A stretch of 18,115 bases of DNA. Source: Ruminococcus sp. UBA3665. GTDB taxonomy: Bacteria > Bacillota > Clostridia > Oscillospirales > Ruminococcaceae. Below, in pieces: positions 1-6,411 of this stretch. The translations under genes were made by a program, and so were the position numbers. The notes below the pieces were generated by a model. That model was not told where the DNA came from. It did no database searches and was given only the letters and a program-made list of their open reading frames with translations. The stretch is taken from NCBI GenBank assembly GCA_002373165.1, contig DFJS01000035.1, positions 1-18,115 on the forward strand. The letters are read 5' to 3'. Position 1 is the stretch's first letter. Every line of letters starts with the position of its first letter.

Positions 1-1
1 C

Positions 2-1021
2 ATGGTCAAATTCTCTCAGGTCAAGGCCGGTAAGCTTTTTGATTTTTTCCAGTCTGTATACAAGTGTATTTCTGTGAACGAATAATTTTCTGGAAGTTTC
101 AGAAACGTTCAGATTATTCTCAAAGAAACGCTGGATGGTAAACAGCGTCTCGTGATCCAGAGACTCGATACTGCCGCGCTTGAAGACCTCGTGCAGGAAT
201 GTTTCACACAGTGTTGTCGGCAGATGATAAATCAGGCGGGCAATGCCGAGATTATCATAGCTGACAATAATTTTATCTGTGTCGAACACTTTGCCGACTT
301 CCAGAGCAGTCTGGGCTTCTTTGAACGAACGCGCCAGATCTTTTACTGTTGTAACGGCCGTACCGATGCCTACATTGACTCTGGTATAAAATTCGCTGCT
401 GAGTGTATCTGCGATAGAACGCGCCAGTTTTTCCAGATCTTTGGAATCCACGCTGCTCTTGATTTCTTTTACAAGAACAATATCTGATTCTGTAATATTA
501 AATACAAAATCTTTATTTTTATCCGGGAACAGGTTCTGAATGACATCATAAGCAGAAATATCATTGGAAGAAACAATCCGGATTAACAGGACAACCCTGC
601 TGATTTCGGCATTGAAATGCAGTTCGCGTGCTTTGATGACAATATCGCCCGGCAGGACGTTATCCAGAACGACATTTTTAATAAAATTATTCCGGTCATA
701 TTTTTCATCATAATACTGTTTGATATTAGAAAGCGTAATGGACAGAATGCTTGCATATTTTGCAGCAGTATCGTCCGTACCCTCTACAAAGACAGCATAA
801 TCGGGCTTGGAACGGGTGCCGAAGGGCTTATAAGTATAACCGTCGCGGATAAAAATATCATGTGTATCGCTCAGATCGAGAGAGACGAATTCGTTTGTTG
901 TGCCGACTTTTGCCAGATCACTGCAAGCAATGATAGTTGCATTCTCGTCCACAACGCCGATTGTAGCATCCATTGTATCACGCATCTGATGGACAAGGCC
1001 TTGGAATAATCTGTTTGACAT
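2..1021 (-). CDS. CdaR/PucR-type sugar-diacid-like transcriptional regulator, 3' end cut by window edge
   Basis: The minus-strand reading frame from ATG at 1021 stays open to the window edge, giving 340 residues (starting MSNRLFQGLVHQMRDTMDA). The C-terminal end contains a helix-turn-helix segment of the HTH_30 type, with landmarks NVSETSRKLFVHRNTLVYRLEK and then LTGLDLREFD, typical of CdaR/PucR regulators. A divergent GGDEF-like middle region lies around residues 205-245 (NVGIGTAVTTVKDLARSFKEA). The N-terminal ~130 residues look like the ligand-sensing part of these proteins (VVDENATIIACSD). Family members usually end roughly 15-20 residues after this point, so only the extreme C-terminus is missing. 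The start has an AAGGAAG site about 8 bases upstream. Such proteins are cytoplasmic DNA-binding regulators that often respond to carbon metabolites; the ligand and targets cannot be told from here. It is separated from argS by a 241-bp AT-rich gap, so it probably has its own promoter. Confidence 0.85.
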   Translation of the reverse strand, partial: MSNRLFQGLVHQMRDTMDATIGVVDENATIIACSDLAKVGTTNEFVSLDLSDTHDIFIRDGYTYKPFGTRSKPDYAVFVEGTDDTAAKYASILSITLSNIKQYYDEKYDRNNFIKNVVLDNVLPGDIVIKARELHFNAEISRVVLLIRIVSSNDISAYDVIQNLFPDKNKDFVFNITESDIVLVKEIKSSVDSKDLEKLARSIADTLSSEFYTRVNVGIGTAVTTVKDLARSFKEAQTALEVGKVFDTDKIIVSYDNLGIARLIYHLPTTLCETFLHEVFKRGSIESLDHETLFTIQRFFENNLNVSETSRKLFVHRNTLVYRLEKIKKLTGLDLREFDH

Positions 1022-1102
1022 AAGCTGACTTCCTTTCTGATTTTTAAAAATTTACCATCTTACTCTGTATTGCAACTTATTTTTTTGTGCATTTCTTTAC
1101 AT

Positions 1103-1130
1103 ATTACAAATTGTAACATATAGTTGTGAA
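1103..1130 (-). promoter_or_regulatory. Candidate promoter with 13-bp palindrome upstream of the CdaR-type gene
   Basis: On the minus strand TTCACA (1125-1130) and TGTAAT (1103-1108) are spaced by 16 bases, each one mismatch from sigma-A consensus. A perfect 13-base dyad, TTACAAATTGTAA (1104-1116), overlaps the -10 hexamer and could be an operator. The 1022-1262 gap is otherwise very AT-rich, and I see no clear terminator for argS in it. The promoter call is by pattern only. Confidence 0.35.
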
Positions 1131-1262
1131 CGTAATATGAACAAAATGTTAATTTTTTATTTATTTTCGTGAAAACGGTGAATTTTTTCCAAATTGTTTG
1201 TGTATTCATCACAAAATTTATTTTTTCGTTTGTAACCATTCTGTAATTTTTAAGAAGAAAGC

Positions 1263-2957
1263 TTACATTTTTTCCGGACAGTCTATTTTCAGAATTGCCA
1301 TGGCATTGCGGAGCACCTGTCTTGCGGCGCGGCAAAGATCTGCTCTGAATTCGCGCAGTTCCGGCGTTTCGGCATTCTTGACAGAGCAGGCATCATAAAA
1401 TTTATGATACAGATTGGCCAGTTCCAGGGCATATTTCGTAATTCTGGAAGGATCGTAAATTTTAGCGGCCGCTGCAATCTCGGACGGGAATGCTGCAATA
1501 TGGCGGATCAGTTCGATTTCCTGCGGAGTTTGCGGAGCCGGAAGCTCATTAACGGGAGTTCCTTCCTGATAGAGGCCTTCTTCCTGCAACGTTCTGAGAA
1601 TGCTGCAAATTCTGGCGTGTGCATACTGGACATAATAAACGGGATTCTGCGAGGATTTTTCCACGGCAAGATCCAGATCAAATTCAAAATGCGAATCGGC
1701 TTCGCGCATATTGAAGAAAAATCTTGCGGCATCCAGCGGAATTTCTTCCAGCAGAGTCACAAGCCCGATGGCTTTGCCGCTGCGTTTGGAAACTTTAATC
1801 GGCTCGCCGTCGCGGAGAAGCTTGACCATCTGCATCAATACGACATCCAGTCTGGAAGTATCCACATCCAGAGCTTTCAGAGCGGCTTTCAGGCGGGGCA
1901 CATAGCCGTGATGATCGGCACCCAGCACGTTGATTGCCTTATCGAAATTTCTGGTAACCAGCTTATCGCAGTGATAAGCGATATCCGGCACGATATAAGT
2001 CGGAATGCCGTTTGCTCTGACAAGGACAAAATCCTTATCTGCGCCGAATTGTTCGGCTTTGAACCAGACTGCGCCTTCCTGCTCGTAAGTATAGCCTTTT
2101 TCCGTGAGTTTGTTTACAATTTCCATGACAGCACCATTTTTGTGAAGGGTGCTTTCACTGAACCAGTTATCATATTCGACACGATAGCTTTTCAGATCGC
2201 GTTCCAGACCGGCGATATTTTTCGGCAGAGCAAACGCTACCAGGGCATCACGGCGGGTTTTGCTGTCTGTAGCGGCGAATTTGTCACCATATTCGGCATA
2301 GAAATTTTCTGCATGGGCAGTGATATCCGCGCCGTGATAGGCATCTTCCGGCAGTTCGATTTCCTGACCGCATTTCTGAAGATAGCGCACTTCCAGAGAA
2401 GTAGCGAATTTTTCGATCTGATTGCCGGCATCGTTGATATAGAATTCCCGTTCGGTATGCCAGCCTGTCCACTCCAGCAGAGAAGCGATGCCGTCGCCGA
2501 GTGCGGCACCTCTGGCGTTGCCGACGTGCATGGGGCCTGTCGGGTTGGCCGAAACAAATTCTACCAGAGCTTTTTTTCCTTTGCCGCCTTCGGATTTGCC
2601 GTACTCGTCCTTTTCGTCCAGAACGGCCTGAACTGTATCAGAGAACCAATTTTTCTGCAAGAAGAAATTTAAAAATCCGGGGCCTGCGGCTTCGGCTCTT
2701 TCAAAATAAGACCCCTGAAAATAAAGCGTTTCCATCAGCAGGCCTGCAATTTTCTGCGGAGCCATATGCAGAGCCCTGGCAGATGTCATTGCAATATTGG
2801 AAGAAAAATCGCCGTGTGATTTATCTGCCGGAATTTCAATTCTGAATGCCGGCAACGGTTCTGCGGGGATATCGCCCTGTGCGGCAAGCCGTCCCATTGC
2901 CTCCATCAGTATTTCTCTCAGCTGCTGCTGTGCAGCTTCCATCATATTAGTCATCAT
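1263..2957 (-). CDS. argS: Arginine--tRNA ligase (ArgRS)
   Basis: Cytoplasmic class Ia aminoacyl-tRNA synthetase that charges tRNA-Arg with arginine using ATP. The 564-residue length fits the bacterial family (about 550-580). The N-terminal additional domain is visible (DKSHGDFSSNIAM, residues 46-58). The HIGH signature appears as HVGN within ANPTGPMHVGNARG (residues 137-150). A KMSKS-like loop, KVSKRSG, lies near residues 388-394. A DALR-type anticodon-binding C-terminal domain follows (VQYAHARICSILR, then DPSRITKYALELANLYHKFY) and ends in LKIDCPEKM. The start chosen is ATG 2957, because GGGAG sits 8 bases upstream; an ATG 9 codons further upstream has no good site. The gene overlaps the 3' end of the DUF1934 gene by 11 bp, suggesting translational coupling. 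It is the last gene of the ddl-murI-DUF1934-argS run. Confidence 0.97.
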   Translation of the reverse strand: MMTNMMEAAQQQLREILMEAMGRLAAQGDIPAEPLPAFRIEIPADKSHGDFSSNIAMTSARALHMAPQKIAGLLMETLYFQGSYFERAEAAGPGFLNFFLQKNWFSDTVQAVLDEKDEYGKSEGGKGKKALVEFVSANPTGPMHVGNARGAALGDGIASLLEWTGWHTEREFYINDAGNQIEKFATSLEVRYLQKCGQEIELPEDAYHGADITAHAENFYAEYGDKFAATDSKTRRDALVAFALPKNIAGLERDLKSYRVEYDNWFSESTLHKNGAVMEIVNKLTEKGYTYEQEGAVWFKAEQFGADKDFVLVRANGIPTYIVPDIAYHCDKLVTRNFDKAINVLGADHHGYVPRLKAALKALDVDTSRLDVVLMQMVKLLRDGEPIKVSKRSGKAIGLVTLLEEIPLDAARFFFNMREADSHFEFDLDLAVEKSSQNPVYYVQYAHARICSILRTLQEEGLYQEGTPVNELPAPQTPQEIELIRHIAAFPSEIAAAAKIYDPSRITKYALELANLYHKFYDACSVKNAETPELREFRADLCRAARQVLRNAMAILKIDCPEKM

Positions 2958-3405
2958 CTCGGTCACTCCCATATTTTTTAATTTCAATCCAGATTTCGTT
3001 ATCAGAAAGCAGGGTAGAATTTGCATCGACCGTATAGCGCAGGCGCATCGTGCCTCCTGCATCGGTAAGCCTGTTCCGGACATATCTTGCCGATACGCCT
3101 ACGGCAAAATCTCCGAACGGGGTTTCGTAATGACAAAAATGCTTGACCCCCGGCTGTACAACAAGATGGGTCTGATACGTACCTGTTCTGATAATGGAAA
3201 TTCTGTCATCCGGCGAAATTCTCAGCTGAAGTTCAGAACCTTCCATGCCTGTAGTTTCTGTTTCTTCATAAGTAATGACACGTTCGCCGTTTTTGTCAAT
3301 ATAATATAAAATTTCTGTATTGAGGACAGTCTCTGTTTTTTCATCTTCTTCATACTGGATGCTTTTCAGAGTCATTGCCCAGTGATTTTGCGATTCTTGA
3401 TTCAA
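2947..3405 (-). CDS. DUF1934-like beta-barrel protein (YwiB-like), probable TTG start
   Basis: A small cytoplasmic protein of about 152 residues resembling DUF1934/YwiB, a calycin-like beta-barrel family of unknown biochemical role that is often found next to argS in Firmicutes. Family-like features are TLKSIQYEEDEKTE near the start, then YYIDKNGERVITYEETETTGMEGS, and a C-terminal strand pattern (FAVGVSARYVRNRLTDAGGTMRLRYTVD). The family assignment is by recognition of this pattern plus the argS neighbour. Start choice: TTG at 3405 follows a GGGGGA ribosome site (3412-3417) by 6 bases, whereas the first in-frame ATG (3375, giving 142 residues) has no site. The stop lies inside the first codons of argS, and the gap from murI is 25 bp, so it is co-transcribed. 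Confidence 0.75.
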   Translation of the reverse strand: MNQESQNHWAMTLKSIQYEEDEKTETVLNTEILYYIDKNGERVITYEETETTGMEGSELQLRISPDDRISIIRTGTYQTHLVVQPGVKHFCHYETPFGDFAVGVSARYVRNRLTDAGGTMRLRYTVDANSTLLSDNEIWIEIKKYGSDRDDD

Positions 3406-3430
3406 GAACAATCCCCCTTTTTTTCTGGAT

Positions 3431-4234
3431 TCAAATCCGGCTGCTGAATACCTGGCCGTGTGCCGCATCCGGCAGGAAGTTTTTAGCATTTTCCCGGAAA
3501 CTGGAAACACTGTCGCTGACATAGTAGATATTATGGCCGGGTTCTGTGCTGTCGTTCAGCAGATTCTGTTCTTCCAGACAGAGCTTGGCATATCTGGCGG
3601 CTTCTTCTCCGGCCGAAAGCAGTGTGACATCCTCACCCATGATATCGGCGATAATTTCCCGTATAATCGGATAATGTGTACAGCCCATAATCAGCGTATC
3701 TACCCCGGCATTCCGGATAGGAGCAAGATATTCTTCTGCCGCAAGACGGGTAATCTGATTATTTTTATCTGTATAGCCGTATTCTACCAGATGCACCAGC
3801 AGCGGACAGGGCATGGCCGTGACATCGATTTTAGAATCCATGTTATGCAGAGCCGTTTCATAGCTGCCGCTCTTGATTGTGGCAGGTGTGCCGATTACGC
3901 CGATTTTTCCGTTTTTTGTCACCTCAGCGGCTTTTTTGGCCGCCGGATAGACTACACCTGTAAACGGAATATCATTGACAGGCGAATCTGCTCCCAGCAT
4001 GGAACTGACTGTGCCGCAGGCGGCAATAATCATCTTGACAGGATGCCGGCGCAGAAATGCGATATCTTCTTTGGTATAGCGCAGGATGGTCTGGCGGCTT
4101 CTGGTTCCGTAAGGCACACGCGCTGTATCGCCGAAAAAAATAATATTTTCATTGGGAAGGATTTCATTCAGAGCCTTCACGGCAGTCAGGCCGCCAAGAC
4201 CGGAATCAAATACACCAATTGCATCATGATTCAT
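3431..4234 (-). CDS. murI: Glutamate racemase
   Basis: Cofactor-independent cytoplasmic enzyme interconverting L- and D-glutamate; it supplies D-Glu for the peptidoglycan stem peptide. The 267 residues match the family length. The N-terminal signature GVFDSGLGGLT carries Asp10. The substrate and phosphate-like loop FFGDTARVPYG lies at residues 34-43. The two catalytic cysteines are Cys73 (IIAACGTVSSM) and Cys185 (LIMGCTHYP). The residue after the first catalytic cysteine is Gly rather than the usual Asn of the CNT motif, which may be a lineage variant. The start ATG 4234 has GGAGGA 9 bases upstream. The gene lies 22 bp after ddl and 25 bp before the DUF1934 gene, so it sits in a cell-wall precursor operon. 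Confidence 0.95.
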   Translation of the reverse strand: MNHDAIGVFDSGLGGLTAVKALNEILPNENIIFFGDTARVPYGTRSRQTILRYTKEDIAFLRRHPVKMIIAACGTVSSMLGADSPVNDIPFTGVVYPAAKKAAEVTKNGKIGVIGTPATIKSGSYETALHNMDSKIDVTAMPCPLLVHLVEYGYTDKNNQITRLAAEEYLAPIRNAGVDTLIMGCTHYPIIREIIADIMGEDVTLLSAGEEAARYAKLCLEEQNLLNDSTEPGHNIYYVSDSVSSFRENAKNFLPDAAHGQVFSSRI

Positions 4235-4256
4235 AGCATTCAGTCCTCCGGAAAAA

Positions 4257-5327
4257 TCAGCAGGTTCTTTCAGTCGTAGCGGCCTGTTCAATCATCTTAT
4301 CCACCAGATAAGAAGGACTCATGCCAAGATTTTCCATCAGCTTGGGATACATGCTGATCTGTGTGAAGCCGGGCATGGTATTAATTTCATTCAGAATGAC
4401 TTCGCCGTTTTCTTTCATGAAGAAATCCACACGGGATACGCCGGAACAGCCGATTGCCATGTAAGCTTTGACTGCAATCTGCTGAATTTCCTTGATTTTT
4501 TCTTCCGGAAGCTCTGCCGGGATTGTTAATTTAGAATCACTCAGGATATATTTGGCATCGAAATCATAGAACGTATTGCAGGCGGCAATTTCGCCGACTG
4601 TGGAAGCAAACGGCGCATCATAGCCGAATATAGCAGTTTCCAGTTCACGGCCGACAATACATTCTTCGATAATGACTTTATCATCATGAATAAATGCCTG
4701 TTTTACGCCGCTGATCAGCTGTTCTTTTGTTTCTGCACGGCTGACCCCGATGGAAGAACCGGCATTTGCAGGCTTGATAAACAGCGGATAGCCTAATTCT
4801 TCGGCAATCTGAATGCATTTTTCTTCCAGATGCTTCATTTCTCTTTGGAAAATCTGTCTCCATTTTGCCATGCGAATGCCGTGATATTCCAGAATAGTAT
4901 GTGCTGCGGCTTTATCCATACAGGCGGCCGATGCCAGCAGTCCGCAGCCGACATAAGGAATCTTTGCCAGTTCCAGCAGCCCCTGCACTGTGCCGTCCTC
5001 GCCGTTTTTGCCGTGGAGCACGGGGAATACTACATCCACTTTTTTGGCAGAAACTTTGCCGTTATCGATAACCAGAAATCCTTTATGCAGAGGATCCGGC
5101 GAAAGCACTGCCGAGGTACAGTCCGGATCTTTTTCCCAGTCTCCGGATTCGATGGCCGAAACATCACCCGGATAATAGAGCCATCTTCCTTTTCTGGTAA
5201 TGCCGATACAGATGACATCGTATTTATCACGAGGAATATTTTTAATAATATGCGTCGCGGATTTGAGGGAAATATCATGTTCGCTTGACGCACCGCCGAA
5301 TAATACAGCGACTTTCATTTTTGCCAT
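4257..5327 (-). CDS. ddl: D-alanine--D-alanine ligase
   Basis: ATP-grasp ligase joining two D-Ala residues for the peptidoglycan stem; cytoplasmic. The 356 residues fit the family. The N-terminal motif is LFGGASSEHDISL (Glu16). VVFPVLHGKNGEDGTVQG follows, then the ATP-grasp core with FIKPANAGSSIGVSR, and a C-terminal metal-binding motif ILNEINTMPGFT (residues 311-322). The omega-loop keeps the Lys-Tyr pair (TFYDFDAKY, residues 252-260) characteristic of D-Ala-D-Ala rather than VanA-type D-Ala-D-Lac ligases, so vancomycin resistance is not suggested. The start ATG 5327 has GGAGT 9 bases upstream; a longer reading frame upstream lacks a site and would run into the promoter. It is first in the ddl-murI-DUF1934-argS run. 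Confidence 0.96.
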   Translation of the reverse strand: MAKMKVAVLFGGASSEHDISLKSATHIIKNIPRDKYDVICIGITRKGRWLYYPGDVSAIESGDWEKDPDCTSAVLSPDPLHKGFLVIDNGKVSAKKVDVVFPVLHGKNGEDGTVQGLLELAKIPYVGCGLLASAACMDKAAAHTILEYHGIRMAKWRQIFQREMKHLEEKCIQIAEELGYPLFIKPANAGSSIGVSRAETKEQLISGVKQAFIHDDKVIIEECIVGRELETAIFGYDAPFASTVGEIAACNTFYDFDAKYILSDSKLTIPAELPEEKIKEIQQIAVKAYMAIGCSGVSRVDFFMKENGEVILNEINTMPGFTQISMYPKLMENLGMSPSYLVDKMIEQAATTERTC

Positions 5328-5370
5328 ATCTATACAACTCCTTTTCAGCATTGCAACAAATGCTCTCACT

Positions 5371-5399
5371 ATTGTAGCATATTTTCCGGAAAACTGCAA
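5371..5399 (-). promoter_or_regulatory. Candidate promoter of the ddl-murI-argS run, with 12-bp palindrome in the spacer
   Basis: On the minus strand TTGCAG (5394-5399) and TACAAT (5371-5376) are separated by exactly 17 bases. The -10 is one mismatch from consensus and the -35 is weak. The spacer contains the perfect dyad TTTTCCGGAAAA (5382-5393), which could be an operator or chance. The predicted start point leaves about 35-40 bases of leader before ddl. Confidence 0.5.
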
Positions 5400-5466
5400 G
5401 TGTTTTTTGGAAAAAACCAGAACTGCGGCCTGAATTTGTCAGAATTCTGTAATTTTTTAATCTTAT

Positions 5467-5518
5467 GCATGAAAATCTTTGTAGAGAACTTGACAAATCT
5501 ACTTTTTCATGCTATAAT
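5467..5518 (+). promoter_or_regulatory. Consensus sigma-A promoter bracketed by a 9-bp inverted repeat
   Basis: TTGACA (5490-5495) and TATAAT (5513-5518) are both perfect, with a 17-base spacer. A perfect 9-bp inverted repeat, GCATGAAAA (5467-5475) and TTTTCATGC (5504-5512), flanks the -35 hexamer, and its right arm abuts the -10. This arrangement suggests an operator for a repressor or looping regulator. The predicted start point is about 5525, leaving a short leader before the GTG at 5549. Confidence 0.75.
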
Positions 5519-5548
5519 AAGACAAATATCAGAGAGGGAGTTTTTCTT

Positions 5549-5764
5549 GTGGAAAAAGTGCTTGCTCTGGGCTATGTGATATTATTATTGCTCTGTCCGT
5601 ACAGAATCAAAGAAATCATGCTGCACATCCGGGAAACGCATCAGAAAAAAGATATTTTTCTGGTGATTCTCTGGAGCCTTGCCGGGCTGGCAGTTTATAT
5701 TCCTCTGATTCTGTTTCTGCTCTATCTGGCAGCAAATCTGCTGTTCGGATACGGCACTAAATAG
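5549..5764 (+). CDS. Small two-helix membrane protein of unknown function, GTG start
   Basis: A 71-residue protein that I do not recognise. Two hydrophobic segments are clear: ALGYVILLLLCPY (about residues 5-17) and IFLVILWSLAGLAVYIPLILFLLYLAANLLFG (about 36-67, long enough for one long or two short helices). A basic stretch between them (RIKEIMLHIRETHQKK) suggests the loop is cytoplasmic. The start is GTG 5549, 8 bases after an AGAGGGAG ribosome site; an ATG 28 codons upstream lies before the promoter -35 and cannot be used. The gene sits about 25-30 bases from a perfect promoter and 30 bp before the next gene, so both are likely co-transcribed. Confidence 0.7.
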   Translation: MEKVLALGYVILLLLCPYRIKEIMLHIRETHQKKDIFLVILWSLAGLAVYIPLILFLLYLAANLLFGYGTK

Positions 5765-5794
5765 AATAATAGAACAGAAAGGAGCTTTTTTGTC

Positions 5795-6181
5795 ATGACG
5801 TTATATGAACTGATTGCAAAGGTATCGGAGATACTGACTCCGGAAACAAACAGTTTTTATGATTATGTTCTGCATACCAGCGATGAAATCGGCTGCCTCC
5901 GGACAAGGTGGTGCCGATGGGAGAAGCCTGTCCGGAATTTCACAGTGCCGGAACAGGAGAATGTTCTGATTTGTTTCAAGGCTCCGTTCCGTGAGGGGGA
6001 TGCCTATTATGAAGAAGATAACCATGCCGTGAATACACTCGTCAAGATGCAGTTCTGCTATGATGATGCGGAACAGGAATATGTCCTCGAATGGAGCAGG
6101 TCGCTCGGCTACTGCTTCGCGTATCGGATAGATTTGCAACAGAAAACCTATACCGTCACGGAATATTCCGCCCTGCCATGA
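5795..6181 (+). CDS. Hypothetical cytoplasmic protein, 128 aa
   Basis: Not recognised. The 128-residue product begins MTLYELIAKVSEILTP and has no signal peptide or membrane segment. It is acidic and rich in aromatic residues (Tyr, Phe, Trp), with strand-like patterns such as QEYVLEWSRSLGYCFAYRIDL. Two cysteines, C34 and C40 (CLRTRWC), lie close together, but there is no second pair to make a zinc site. AAAGGAG lies 10 bases before the ATG. The stop codon ends two bases before the stem of a strong terminator. It is the second gene behind the 5490-5518 promoter, after a small membrane protein. A role as a partner of that protein is possible, but nothing in the sequence shows it. Confidence 0.75.
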   Translation: MTLYELIAKVSEILTPETNSFYDYVLHTSDEIGCLRTRWCRWEKPVRNFTVPEQENVLICFKAPFREGDAYYEEDNHAVNTLVKMQFCYDDAEQEYVLEWSRSLGYCFAYRIDLQQKTYTVTEYSALP

Positions 6182-6183
6182 AA

Positions 6184-6215
6184 AAAACGCCTGAATCCGG
6201 AAATTCAGGCGTTTT
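6184..6215. terminator. Bidirectional intrinsic terminator between convergent operons
   Basis: A perfect 13-bp stem, AAAACGCCTGAAT (6184-6196) with ATTCAGGCGTTTT (6203-6215), closes a 6-base loop. On the minus strand the stem runs into seven T residues, so it ends the flotillin operon well. On the plus strand it is followed by GCTTTT and ends the 5549-6181 pair. It fills almost all of the space between the two stop codons (6181 and 6220). Confidence 0.92.
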
Positions 6216-6219
6216 GCTT

Positions 6220-6396
6220 TTAATGATATTTATCTTTCAGGTAACCAATGACGGCCAGCATCATGAATGCCGTAAAGCCTATCGGGCCGCTGCCCTTGAC
6301 ATGCAGATCTTTTTCATACCATTCTGCCCACAGAAAGAAGACAACTGCCAATATCGCAACTATCCAGAAGAATACTGTATCTTTTTTACTTTTCAT
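6220..6396 (-). CDS. 58-residue membrane protein at the end of the flotillin operon
   Basis: A short gene read directly from the sequence: ATG at 6396, stop at 6220-6222. The product starts MKSKKDTVFFWIVAILAVVF and ends GYLKDKYH. It has a basic N-terminus, a first hydrophobic helix (about residues 8-23, FFWIVAILAVVFFLW), a charged and Gly-rich middle (EWYEKDLHVKGSGP) and a second hydrophobic segment (about 39-52, IGFTAFMMLAVIGYL). It looks like a two-helix hairpin membrane protein with both ends in the cytoplasm. AGGA lies about 5 bases upstream of the ATG. It starts 15 bp after the flotillin stop and ends just before the operon terminator, which supports it being the last real gene of the operon. 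Function unknown. Confidence 0.7.
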   Translation of the reverse strand: MKSKKDTVFFWIVAILAVVFFLWAEWYEKDLHVKGSGPIGFTAFMMLAVIGYLKDKYH

Positions 6397-6411
6397 AGCA
6401 ATCCTGCATTT

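Noticed and set aside
1404..2672. Long plus-strand open frame of 422 residues
   Set aside because: It lies antisense to argS, lacks a ribosome site and shows no family features; it reflects the codon bias of argS.
4257..5327. Ddl as a vancomycin-resistance D-Ala-D-Lac ligase
   Set aside because: The omega-loop keeps the Lys-Tyr pair of ordinary D-Ala-D-Ala ligases, and there is no vanH/vanX context.
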